DNA of 64,000 nucleotides, from positions 3,972,512-4,036,511 of the forward strand of contig OZ025878.1 of the NCBI GenBank assembly GCA_964019415.1, in the 5' to 3' direction. The position numbers and the translations under genes are program-made. Below, in pieces: positions 11,601 to 22,530 of the stretch. Position 1 is the stretch's first letter. Each line of letters starts with the position of its first letter. This stretch comes from Ianthella basta. Lineage: Eukaryota > Porifera > Demospongiae > Verongiida > Ianthellidae. The notes beneath the pieces were generated by a model. The model was not told where the DNA came from. It saw only the letters and a list, made by a program, of their open reading frames with translations, and did not search any database.

Positions 11601-14600
11601 TCCACAATGGCTGCCTTTGTTTGCCACAGCTGATACGTACATATCAACTGTGTGAGAGTATGAAAATGTCAATGTGCTAACCCCACATATAGTTAACATA
11701 ATTATAAGAGAGGTTGGTCGGTGTCTCCAGGGAACATTGGGAGAGCACATGTCACATGCACACCTCCTCCAGAGGGTGGCGGTGGCAGTACAGAGAGGGA
11801 ACGCAGCGGCAGTGTTGGGGTCGGTTGCCCTTATTGACGATTAACTGTTGCATGCAATCTTGATTGATAGTGTAGGGTTGTTGTATCCTTGCAATTAATT
11901 ATATTACGTAAGTGCATGATTTCTCTTCTGATTTAGTTACAAGATTACTGATTAACACTGTTATGTTAATGTTATAATTATTATAACATGTACATATAGT
12001 TTTATGACAATACAGTGCAGTTGTTTCTTACGTCAGACAGGTGGTATATGTTAATTCTTATTCTTCAGAGCAACTTTGAATTACTTGCATTATGGCCCCT
12101 GCTCTCTTTTCTTTCATTCAGTTGTGACCATCAGTTTCAGTCCTCAGAACTACACTGTCCCTGAAGGCACTCCAGCTGAAATCATGATTGTCCTGGACAG
12201 AGAATCTGTGAAGGAAATTACATGCACTATGACTACCATGGACGGCACGGCTGAATGTGAGTTGAAGGTGCTTCGGTGTAACAGAAATAATGCCCGTATG
12301 ATTTTCTTTCACACCTTTTGACCATTGCAGCATCCAATGACTACATTGGTGGCACATTTCAAGTCACTTTCCCAGTAGGTGTGATGAAGGTCACTCAGCA
12401 TGTGGAAATCAATACAGATACTTTTTGCGAGACTGATGAGTACTTCAAGGCAACCCTCAGCTGTGATCCAACACTTGTTGCTACAGCAATTGGTCCAGAT
12501 GCTTTTGTTACTATCACTGACGCAACTGGTAAGAGCACAGTAATGAAGGGTACTTTTGTTAGCCAAAGAAGGCAAGGAGGAATAACAAGGAAGTATGGAC
12601 TTTTGTAGAAGGACACAAACTAATAAGTACTGTAATGTTGGGAATATGATGTTCTGCATGAATGAACTGCCTCTAATACTATTGACTGGAAGGTTGTAAG
12701 TGAAGCTAACCATGGGCCGGCGCCAATGCCAGTTAGCATTACCAAGGGCCATAACTAATGCAATGTTAAAGCAACAGCTGCTATCATAGCAAATGATCAC
12801 CATCAACTCTCGTTAAGATCCCAGTACTCCTATACATAGGGTGTAAAATTGGTTGCTCTCACCATCAAGGCCTCTGCTAGCTACGTACCATCAAAACTAC
12901 ATAGTGTATGGTCCAAAGCGCATGGAAAATGTAGCAGCAGTAGAAAATACTGTAAATAATTATGTATCAATTCAGCACAATTTACACTTGTGAACAAGTA
13001 AAATTCAAAGGAGTAGAAAATATGTAACTTTGCAGAATTCACATATAATGCAAAATCAGCACTCCTGATCATGTATAAAATGAAAGCTTGAATTACATAC
13101 CTTAGACATGCTAGTGATTAATAAGAATAGTACTGACTATGCATTTATTATTATATGACATTGTGTTGCTTGATCCGCTTTACACTGCTATATTTCTTCC
13201 TATAGTCCCAGTGCAGTTCAACCCCACTGTGTACACAGTAACTGAGAGAGATGACAATGTTGCCACGGTCATGTTGGAGGCCCTGAGAAATCATGATTTT
13301 GACTTCATGGTCAATGTGAGCACAATTGATGGAACAGCCAAAAGTGAGAAAAATCAAAATCTGGTATCCCTAACACATTATGGTAATATTTATAAATATG
13401 CTCTCCGGCTATCTGCTAGGGGAATCTGACTATGACATCCCTGAAATGATCACAGTGATGTTCCCAGCTGGACAGAACAATGTTGCTTTCAATATTTCCA
13501 TTGTTGACAATGAAATTACCGAGTGTCCAGAGAACTTCACTTTGCAACTGGTCATCCCCAAGAGTGCTGCTGATTTGGGTGTTGTTACAAAATCAGATGA
13601 CACTGCAGTTGTCAACATCATGGATGATGATGGTAAGAAATGCATACAGTGTATTGTGTGGCTAGTGTGTGCTTGTGCATGTGTGTGCATTAGATTTCCC
13701 TATGTAATTACTGAGAAATTCCCCAGTTACTAACTGTTTATGTATTTCCTAAGGCGTTGGGAGTAAGAGGAAGCGTTGAGAGAATTAACCCTACCCTAAG
13801 TGCAATAGCTAGCTCTAACCTAAGTGCAAGAGTGACATTATGGATTCCAAAATGGTTAGTCATGTCACCTTGCATCCTATACCGTCACTGCACTATCTAA
13901 GAGAAAGGGTGAAGATCCTATAGTTTGATTTTTAGTGAACTCCTGCATCAGGTTTCTATCAACCAATACCAAATGCATTAGACTTCATCACAGCAATCTA
14001 TTGAACATCTAGCGTGCTGCTTGGCCTCCTTTGGAAGAACGAAGAGAATTATGCACATGTGCCCACAGAGTTTCATGGAGACTTTCCATGAGGCAATTTG
14101 TACTGTTTAATTGCTCACTTTGCAGACAAGATATTACTTGCTTGAATGGTGGTCATTCATGAGTTATATATATATACAACGATGATATTTGGAGGAATGT
14201 GCATGCTTGTTTGCAGCTGTATACGTATGAGAATATACAATACATGTCTGACACAGACATGTACATTCTCTAGCAATTGCCTTATATTTAGTTAATACTA
14301 CACATTACATACTGTACATGAGAAAAATGACATTTGTAGACATGTAAAAGTCTTCACTAGATATCCAATGAAATTCATGGTGATAGTGAGCACAGGACAG
14401 TGCATCTGTGGATTCTTCTATTATGCATATGCAAACACCTTGCAAGCCTTGATAGTCACTTTGTCTCAATGAACCCTGAAAATCTATGCATCTCAATGAA
14501 ACATAGATTCAGCACTAGTTCTGACCATGAACTGTGTGACACTACAATAGTTCTGTTTGCATTGTCTTTAGTGCACAAAGATAACTTTGCATATACAAAG

Positions 14601-17600
14601 CATGCATTGTATCAGTTACCATTCTCTTTCATTTCTTTTTAACATAGAGCTTCTCATCTCATTTGATCCAACTGGGTACCAGGTAAAGGAGAATGAAGGG
14701 CCAGTCAACATAACAATCAGAGCTTCCAGGCTGGCAGAGTTTGCCTACATTATCTCTCTAAGCACGCATGATGGATCTGCTATTGGTTAGTGCAACCAGA
14801 GCTCATAGTGTTTCAAAAGCAGAATGTAATTTGAAATTGCACAACTCCATTGATTGCACTTACTACATGTATATACAACATTGCACTAGAAGCACCTTCT
14901 AGTCAATCTACCCTATACAGCATCTGTTCCCTGATTATTTGTAGTCCTGTTCACTATATATAGGCCAGCGGTTCCTTATATAAGTCGCTCTAATCGTCAT
15001 CATATGCACTGCCATAATTATATAACTATACCATGTGTCCTGTTGCATCAATGTACATAGCTATGTGTGTACCTCCTACAAATGCTGAGAGTGTTCATTT
15101 AGTAGCCAGGTGATGTATTTGTGTACAGCTGTACTGTATAGTCTCTTTAAAATATGATATGTTTCTATTCCTCACTTGCAGCCAATACTGATTATGTACC
15201 AGGACCCTTTGAAGTAGAATTTCTCCCTGGAACAACCCATGTAACCCAGCCAATAAGTATTGTGGATGACAATATTCTGGAAAACATAGGAGACAACAAT
15301 GTGTATAATGGTCTAGAGCATTTTCTTTGTAGAATGGACATTACTGAAGACTTATTGCAAAAGGGCGTGATGGTTGAGACCACTGAAGCACGTGTAAATA
15401 TCACGGACAATGATGGTATGAATGTTGGCACAGGGCATTCAGTCTTGTATGTTCCTTATATAGAGATTTATAGCAATTATGCAATACAACATAAGGTGCA
15501 GTAGGGACATCCTTGTGCCAAGATGAAGTGCTGGTAGAGATTAGTAAACATTCATGATCATGATTAGGGTTCATCATTCGGATCTGAGCTTCTATCAACT
15601 ATAGAATGTCAACATCACAGCATGCTGTCCAACATGGTTGATGTATACAGCATCTCAATCTCATTTTGTCATCGTGCCATGCAGTTAGACTAGATAAAAT
15701 CTGCCAGACTAGGACTATTTTTCTTATATACAGCAATGGCTAATATTCACTATTTGACTAATATTCACTATTTGACTTACCCTCACAGTGGTGGTATTCT
15801 TTGAGAGGGAGGCATATGAAACCGATGAGAGTGTCGATCCAGATAGCATATCTATAGTGGTTCTAGCACAAGGTGATCTCTCGTCTCCATTCACCATCCC
15901 ATTGGAAGCAACTGGTGGGACTGCCACAAGTAAGTCATTATGTATATATATGCCAATTTGCACCTTATTTACAACCATGAACTTCAGATACTCATGCAAT
16001 CAGTGTTGCAGTTCCTCTGCAAGTTTTGCAGTGTTGAAGACATCATTCTGCACTAATAATATGCATACTATAATGCTCTATTGCTCCAGCACTGTTCAAT
16101 TCATCCATCATTGTACATACTATTTGCTATTACAGTCATTTATTTTTTGCATTATGCCAGGAGACCTTGACTACAGACCACTTCCTGACAATGTGATGTT
16201 TGCATCTTCAGTTACATCTATGTCATTCCCATTTGGACCTATCTGCGATCAACAAAGGAACGAAGGATTAGAAACTGCTATACTGGCAATCTCTGTGCAA
16301 CAAGCAGATCAAGATCATATAACTCTTGGTGCCCTAAGCAGCACTACTGTAACTATCAATGGTAAGAAACAAACAAACAAAGCATCTTTTTTGTAGTTAA
16401 TGAAACCTGTTTAAGCTGGTCACTGTTTAAGACAGCCACCTCTTTAAAGAGCCAGCCTCCCTGGCCCCAAATAGCACTAAAGCATTGCAATCTACCACTT
16501 ATAAGTAGCCACCTCATGATCTAGGTCAATTAGAACTGGCCCACAGGCAGCTGTCTTCACTGTAATACTTTTACAAGCCTTTGTATGCATAACAGCCCTA
16601 TGAGAATTCAATAGCTGACTTTCTCCAACTATGCAATAATTAGTATTACTCAATTATGCAGTCATCATGTCTTCTTATCTCTTTCTAACAACACAGACAC
16701 CTGCCCAGGTACACCAGTTATACGTGTCAATGACACTGTAATAGCTGATCCTGTCTTCACAGTTCCCATTAGCACACAAAATTTCTTTAACAGTACTGAA
16801 GGATTCCCAATGTGCTACGATGTTCATGGGAGGAATGACACATACTTCAATTTTGTGTCTGACAACTGTGCCTCGGTGAATGCCTACTATGCCCTTGCTG
16901 ATGATCCCAAAGTTGGCAACGTGATTAGGGAGATTGGTATTGTAGCAACAGACAACGACAATGACTGTCACTATATGAGAGTTGCAGTTGTTAACAATGG
17001 GAGCTGTGTTGCAATGCTTGATGGACAGGTACCACAGTCTGGTAGATACAACAGCAGTGGCATTACATTTAACCACAAGAATGGTTTTGTGAGGATTTCA
17101 GTTCCAAACTGTGCACCACAGACAAATCTTGAGCTTGTGATGTGGATTAACTGCAAGAAACTTGTTTTGGGACACCGTTCTAGAGTTGAGCAGCCCCTGA
17201 TCAAGTTTGTCATCTGCCGTGGCCTAAGTCACAGACCCCAAGCCCATGGACTGATTGGTGAGCTACTCCTCAGTGTGAGTATAGTACTTGTACAGGGTGA
17301 AATATTTACATAGCTGATTGTAGCAGAGATCAATTCCATACACTCCCATTGCAATGGCAGTCTGCACAATTGCTTATTTCATTCATAGTACATATCTGCA
17401 TCCTCACTATAGGTCAGTTCTGGGGTGTGCCCTTCACAGTGGAGCCATGGACGACTGCAGACTACTATAACCTGACCATGTGCCCCGAGAATGGTCCTAA
17501 ACGCTCCTTTATTGCCCATCTGGGTCACTCTACCTGGTCATTGAAGCATGCCTTTGCCATGCCTGACAGCAAATGCCTTTACGTGGGGAACAGCCAGGGT

Positions 17601-17723
17601 GGACGTGATCCTTTGTCCGTTGATTCCACCATTGAAGGAGACTGGCCAGACTACATTACCACTGGCCTGTATGACATAAAGTGGAAGTACAACCGGTACA
17701 CTGAGGATACCTGTCCCCCTTAA
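2459..17723 (+). CDS. Gene A: multi-Calx-beta aggregation-factor-like protein, 5' partial
   Basis: Twenty-five exons can be read with GT..AG borders, and every junction is phase 1. Exons: 2459-2683, 3288-3539, 3746-3967, 4367-4504, 4584-4820, 5028-5159, 6333-6542, 6721-6855, 6928-7134, 8510-8647, 8857-9066, 10408-10542, 10613-10810, 11129-11263, 11342-11554, 12122-12256, 12331-12528, 13206-13343, 13420-13632, 14648-14785, 15182-15415, 15789-15929, 16161-16361, 16697-17257, 17413-17723. They sum to 5057 nt, which is 2 nt of a split codon plus 1684 codons and a TAA stop. The product has a C-half plus eleven complete Calx-beta domains, many N-x-S/T sites, and a C-terminal domain of about 290 residues resembling both the sponge Wreath domain and the inter-alpha-trypsin inhibitor heavy-chain C-terminus. 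By family knowledge it would be a secreted, calcium-binding adhesion proteoglycan core. The start codon and signal peptide are not visible. Gene B converges on it from the other strand. Confidence 0.82.
2684..3287. other. Gene A intron, 604 bp
   Basis: AT-rich, with no second exon or clear mobile element recognised. It ends in a pyrimidine-rich CTTCCTTTGCTAG acceptor. Confidence 0.5.
3288..3967 (+). CDS. Gene A: divergent Calx-beta domain 2 (exons 3288-3539 and 3746-3967)
   Basis: Both exons are phase 1 at each end (84 and 74 codons). The first exon is nearly twice the usual N-half length (44-47 codons elsewhere). It begins normally (VKWAKKKYIYNEND, then a beta-strand pattern) but continues with a Gly/Pro/Thr-rich segment (IPGTITEGIPG). 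The second has NDGICEYDELVMATFEF and ends in DDD. This is the least typical of the complete domains; it may have a loop insertion or have lost the strict fold. Confidence 0.65.
4367..4820 (+). CDS. Gene A: Calx-beta domain 3 (exons 4367-4504 and 4584-4820)
   Basis: The N half has 46 codons with GFPYETSTVAES.GSVDI and a V.ITATVTC strand. The C half has 79 codons with NNDSVPEEEECFTC and a terminal DDD. The C half ends with GATGATGTTCAAG before donor GTGCAA rather than the usual GATGATG before GT, so the calcium-ligand end carries extra residues (DDDVQG). The intron between the halves is only 79 bp. Confidence 0.75.
5028..6542 (+). CDS. Gene A: Calx-beta domain 4, type X (exons 5028-5159 and 6333-6542)
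   Basis: N half 44 codons (VRFDPDLYNAKEGVD..., V.ITLVALQDHEYAF). C half 70 codons with VLFPAGVN, a VTILDD strand, AECPEEFFLDL and the terminal DEDG. Its closest relatives are domains 6, 8 and 10. The two halves are separated by a 1.17-kb intron that holds unrecognised sequence. Confidence 0.85.
5160..6332. other. Gene A intron within Calx-beta domain 4
   Basis: 1173 bp. The middle part (about 5440-6050) is less AT-rich than its surroundings and has longer open frames on the minus strand, one at 5446-5700 and one at 5782-6045. I recognise no protein family in them. This may be old mobile DNA inserted into the intron. Confidence 0.35.
6721..7134 (+). CDS. Gene A: Calx-beta domain 5, type Y (exons 6721-6855 and 6928-7134)
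   Basis: N half 45 codons, starting VITVSFSPQNYTVPEGTPAE with an ITVTVTTMD strand. C half 69 codons with DYMS, a Q.G...V.VPTNQD segment, NSEHFKAIL and a terminal IDGTG. The type-Y end is DxTG instead of D(D/E)DG, so a calcium-ligand acid is replaced by Thr; this is shared by domains 5, 7 and 9. The halves are 72 bp apart. Confidence 0.85.
7300..8351 (-). mobile_element. Unnamed mobile element, copy 1 (in gene A intron)
   Basis: A frame at 8166-8351 on the minus strand begins MPEDMRTNRLAKKSRDS and continues with a basic (M/L)R.LR..QQLS pattern. The frame at 59597-59872 on the plus strand begins in the same way (TKKSRHSEMMRALR..RQLS). Both copies also contain GGAGYCAGCTC-type repeats and a shared downstream block with TGCTTCCRATGCCAGTG, here at about 7390-7420. 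Order and orientation agree between the copies, so they are two insertions of one element on opposite strands. Copy 1 is interrupted by a smaller inverted-repeat element at 7569-7943. Element class unknown. Confidence 0.6.
7569..7943. repeat. Small terminal-inverted-repeat element (MITE)
   Basis: It starts AACTAAGGGTCGAACGAATA (7569-7588) and ends with the reverse complement (about 7924-7943). Near the right end it is rich in ATTCG/CGAAT palindromes. At about 375 bp without a transposase frame, it is a non-autonomous DNA transposon, perhaps hAT-like from the GGGTCGAACGAAT terminus. It lies inside another mobile element. Confidence 0.65.
8510..9066 (+). CDS. Gene A: Calx-beta domain 6, type X (exons 8510-8647 and 8857-9066)
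   Basis: N half 46 codons (PVRFNPDIYFVTEGVDTHA). C half 70 codons with NTVNFQVPIVNDEVGECPED, FFLDL and the terminal DEDG. Closely related to domain 4, supporting duplication of an X-Y pair. Confidence 0.87.
9067..10407. other. Gene A intron, 1.34 kb
   Basis: No exon recognised. It contains a C-rich run near 9605-9635 and the words GCGAGATACAGC at about 9759 and 9940, suggesting old repeated DNA, but no coding family is visible. Confidence 0.35.
10408..10810 (+). CDS. Gene A: Calx-beta domain 7, type Y (exons 10408-10542 and 10613-10810)
   Basis: N half 45 codons (VTVSFSPQNYTVPESSPAE, then TCNVTTMD). C half 66 codons with DYIGG, VPTNSD, EDDEYFKATI and a terminal TDATG. The ending is the Thr variant of the type-Y domains. 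Confidence 0.87.
11129..11554 (+). CDS. Gene A: Calx-beta domain 8, type X (exons 11129-11263 and 11342-11554)
   Basis: N half 45 codons (VPVQFNPTVYTVTEGNG). C half 71 codons with DYGGPQMITVTFPA, NNEIAECPENF and the terminal DDDG. Very close to domain 10, so these two come from the most recent duplication. Confidence 0.88.
11555..12121. other. Gene A intron, 567 bp
   Basis: It contains a short GC-rich patch at about 11705-11830 (GGTGGCGGTGGCAG, then CGCAGCGGCAG) unlike the AT-rich rest of the introns. It has no open exon-like frame with matching phase-1 splice sites. Confidence 0.35.
12122..12528 (+). CDS. Gene A: Calx-beta domain 9, type Y (exons 12122-12256 and 12331-12528)
   Basis: N half 45 codons (VTISFSPQNYTVPEGTPAE). 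C half 66 codons with DYIGGTFQVTFPVG, CETDEYFKATL and a terminal TDATG. Nearly the same as domain 7, with the same 74- to 75-bp-scale inner intron. Confidence 0.87.
12529..13205. other. Gene A intron, 677 bp
   Basis: No exon or mobile element recognised. The right edge is a CTTCCTATAG acceptor. Confidence 0.4.
13206..13632 (+). CDS. Gene A: Calx-beta domain 10, type X (exons 13206-13343 and 13420-13632)
   Basis: N half 46 codons (PVQFNPTVYTVTERDDNVA). C half 71 codons with DYDIPEMITVMFPAGQN, TECPENF and the terminal DDDG. It is the last member of the alternating X-Y series. Confidence 0.88.
13633..14647. other. Gene A intron, 1.0 kb
   Basis: AT-rich sequence with only short frames. Nothing recognised apart from simple TATATA runs near 14166. 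Confidence 0.4.
14648..15415 (+). CDS. Gene A: Calx-beta domain 11 (exons 14648-14785 and 15182-15415)
   Basis: N half 46 codons (LISFDPTGYQVKENEGPVN). C half 78 codons with DYVPGPFEVEFLPG, a VTQPISIVDDN strand and a terminal DNDG. The acidic turn region is longer than in the X and Y types (a Gly-Asp-Asn-Asn insertion before GLEHFLC). Confidence 0.85.
15789..16361 (+). CDS. Gene A: Calx-beta domain 12 (exons 15789-15929 and 16161-16361)
   Basis: N half 47 codons (VVFFEREAYETDESVDPDS). C half 67 codons with DLDYRPLPDN, FPFGPICDQQRNEGLETA and the end TVTING, which lacks the acidic calcium-ligand triplet of the earlier domains. The last Calx-beta unit before the C-terminal domain may therefore not bind calcium in the usual way. 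Confidence 0.8.
16399..16566. repeat. Tc1/mariner-like MITE (family with CAGTGAAACCTGTCTAAGA ends)
   Basis: Begins (A)ATGAAACCTGTTTAAG and ends CAGCTGTCTTCACTGTAA, a decayed terminal inverted repeat. The interior shares GCCAGCCTCC, CACTAAAGCA, TGCAATCTAC and GAACTGGCCCACAGGCAGCTGTCTT with better copies at 35150-35330, 38569-38748, 43255-43434 and 43947-44126. The TA-flanked CAGTGAAACCTGT terminus suggests a Tc1/mariner or pogo-type non-autonomous element. It sits in the last intron before the C-terminal domain of gene A. Confidence 0.65.
16697..17723 (+). CDS. Gene A: C-terminal Wreath-like / ITIH-C-like domain (exons 16697-17257 and 17413-17723)
   Basis: The exons hold 187 codons and 103 codons including the TAA stop. 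Features in order: Asp-Pro at 16747-16752 within NDTVIADPVFTVPI; MCYDVHG; FVSDNCASVN; IREIGIVATDN; LDGQ; a VRISVPNC strand; LVMWINC; IKFVICRG; then HGLIGQFWGVPF across the splice; CLYVGNSQGG; and IEGDWPDYITTGLYD near the end. This order matches the C-terminal region of inter-alpha-trypsin inhibitor heavy chains (DPHF, LCFNI, VNGQ, GxLGI, HGLLGQFF, CWFxHNNGxGLIDG, TDYIVP.LF), recalled from memory. In sponge aggregation factors the same position is the Wreath domain. Its predicted job is ring formation and possibly glycan attachment. Confidence 0.78.
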
Positions 17724-18410
17724 CAAAGCAGTTGTTTCTTGTATGGTATACATAGGTATAGTTTAGGACTTTCTGAAATAGTACAAAAACCTATACCACA
17801 CTTTAGTGGGTATAATGCCCTACAGTAGCTGTATTTCTGTAACATAGGCTTTAATATAACTGATGTTGGTACATATAAAGGCATTAGAGAGTAGACCAGC
17901 AATGCAGAATACTGCTGCAATGAGTTTTGTATGTCAACTCTAACAAAGTTTAGTTTTGTAGGACATAATCAACTATTGTGTGTGCAGTAATATGATTTGG
18001 AGTGACAAAATCTGAGTGAGCTACTATACAACACACGCTCATAGCTGCATAATGATAGCATTAAGTATAAGGTATGTATAAACACCGTTAGCCAAGCTCT
18101 CCTCAAAGTGCACAACCACATTATCCATATAAAGGCTGCTGGATGTATTCATACGTACATCTGTGTGCATCTTGCTGCTATCTCAGGTGGCATGGTATCG
18201 CCTGTCGTCTTAATCTACACAATGCTAATAGCTTCGGATTGGTGGTAGCACTTGGAGGGTTAAGAAATGGAAGAGTTATCCTGCACAGACCAATTTAGAA
18301 AAGGGTCCATTTCCTTGATGGTTGCATGCTGGGTATCTCATCATATAAATATAGCTTGTGGATAAGACTATTACTGTGCATCATACACGTGTACCCTTTG
18401 CAATTGGTTA

Positions 18411-18412
<2 letters not shown>
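17724..18412. other. 3' flank of gene A
   Basis: Follows the TAA stop of gene A. No canonical AATAAA is obvious in the first few hundred bases; a short imperfect hairpin (GGTATAG near 17755 with CTATACC near 17792) lies in the presumed 3' UTR. No other gene recognised. Confidence 0.35.
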
Positions 18413-20449
<2,037 letters not shown>

Positions 20450-20450
<1 letters not shown>

Positions 20451-20585
20451 GGCTGAAGTGAGGGCTTCTCAGCTGGCTCAGGCATCAGAAAGGGTTGGTT
20501 CTCTAATACCAGCTTCACAACAGGGTTGAAAACCTTGCCGACATTTCGACCAGATGCTCTGGTCTTCTTCAGGGCGAAGATAATA
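20450..20585. repeat. Dispersed repeat with ribozyme-like hairpin
   Basis: GTGAGGGCTTCTCAGCTGG at about 20459 recurs at about 22397. The right part, read on the minus strand, is CCTGAAGAAGACCAGAGC, ATCTGGTCGAAATGTC: a GACCAG/CTGGTC stem between CTGAAGA and GAAA. The same pattern is in the foldback at 51358-51556. Confidence 0.6.
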
Positions 20586-20899
20586 ATATAAATAATAATA
20601 TATATAGATAATACAAAAATACAGTTAGCATGACATACTAAAAGGAGTATTCACTACCAAACATTAAATTTATTTTTGTGTATGTTTAGGTAATTCCTAT
20701 GGTGATGGGTAGTTTTAGAAGTATGAAACTAACAGTGGTGAAATTCTGAATAGGAGCTACTGCTTTTCAATACATAATTATACATCAAATAGGTATTATT
20801 AGCACACTTGAGAAATTATCCAGGGTAAGCCTCTCTGTCTCAAATCAATAAGCGATTAACCACACCTTTCACGTTGCTCATTGTGTAAGAGAGCACAGT

Positions 20900-21420
20900 T
20901 TGTGCAAGTGGAAAAGGAGGAGCTTTTTGAGTAAGACAATCACAACTTGCAGCACAACCTCCACATCGTTCGCCAACTTACTCACTAAAATGGAATCACT
21001 GTTGCATCTGTCTTCTATCTAGTCAACCCCGCTCTGGTTTTCCAATTTGGGAGACCATTCTTTGCGCTGGCTCATCGATTGCAACGGAGCAAGTGTGGCA
21101 CAGCTCGGGGGATCCCCCGAGGACTGTTATGACGTCAACAAAATGGAGGGCGATTAACAACTGATGAACAGTGATTGAAATGCAATTAGCGTGTGCTATA
21201 CTCACCCAACTGGTTCGGCACGATTGTAAACGTTCTTGTACTCAATTCGTATTGAGACGATCAAGGTAAGATATCTTTAGTTTTACCCTAGTGGTACAGG
21301 TGCCCGCAGGTCTGCTGGATTTGGACTGTGTCCCGGACGCATTTCAACGTAGCTGTGTTACGTCACCGCACGTACACTGAGACATGAAGGTTTAGCGACT
21401 TGATGTGGTAAGTACTGAGT
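20900..21420 (+). promoter_or_regulatory. CpG-rich patch with splice-donor-like sites
   Basis: Richer in CpG than its surroundings (for example ACATCGTTCGCC, GCTCGGGGGATCCCCCGAG, GTCCCGGACGCATTTCAACGTAG). Two strong donor-like words face right: GATCAAGGTAAGATAT near 21265 and GATGTGGTAAGTACT near 21405. These could be first exons of an unrecognised or non-coding transcript, or the 5' part of a mobile element. No protein is evident. Confidence 0.25.
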
Positions 21421-21851
21421 CAGGACCAGGTGTATGCATTGTCTTATGTTACAACTGCATGAGTTAGGCAACATAAGATCTGTTCTTTAATTATGGTGCA
21501 TTGTCACTATTGAGGGGTACTGCAGTACTGAGACTAATGGAATACAAATACCTAACAAGTGCACTATAGACGTTTACTTAGTTTGGCATATTCATAGGTT
21601 TACCGTTAGTGTGTGTTCACCTATTGGAGCAATCCATTTAACACTCTTTGCAACTTCAGCCAGTAGTCACCCTAATCACTAAGTATCACAAATGTCATCT
21701 CTTGCTTTCAATTGTTGTGGCATTGAGCCCTTCAACCTAGTGTGGTGTGCATTCATTCCATGTAGTACTACATGCATGGTGGGTGGTGGTCTCAATCAGT
21801 GGTGCGCTTGGAGACAACGATTGCTGGTAGGTTGTTTCTGTAGTGTTAAGA

Positions 21852-21987
<136 letters not shown>

Positions 21988-22395
21988 GCAGGTGTATGTG
22001 TTTGTATGTGTATACAAGCGTGCATGTGTCTGTATGCATAATTTCAGAAAGGCTGACTGTCTGTTAGCAGTGAAACTGTGGCGTTTCTCACAATGCTCTA
22101 GCGTTTGCTATACATAGAATGTGCTATTTCAGTTTTCATTCCATCAAAGTTACAAAGAAGCTTCGAAATGGCTTTCATATACCTAGGCATTTTACTTATG
22201 TCCTCAATGTACTTGCATACTGTTGGCAGTGTTGTGCCTAATAGCTAATCAGCGAGCCTAGCACTCTCTTGTAGCTTCCTTTCAACATGTGGTTTGTGGA
22301 ACTTTGTTGATGAGACAGCTCATGCACCAGCTGGCAGTCACGCTGTAATCAGTAATTGAGTTTGGTTGCTTATTGAGTGTGTCTGTTCAGATGAA

Positions 22396-22530
22396 GTGAG
22401 GGCTTCTCAGCTGGTGCAGGCATGAGAAAGGGGTTGGTTCTCCAAATACCAGTTTGATGCAACATAGTTTGAAACTGTGCCAGATTTGAATACGCTTTGG
22501 ATCAAGCTGGTATTTGGAGAACTACCCCCT
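22396..22530. repeat. Dispersed repeat with internal inverted repeat
   Basis: Shares GTGAGGGCTTCTCAGCTGG with the repeat at 20459. Here CCAAATACCAGTTTGAT is followed about 60 bp later by its near reverse complement ATCAAGCTGGTATTTGG. Confidence 0.6.
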
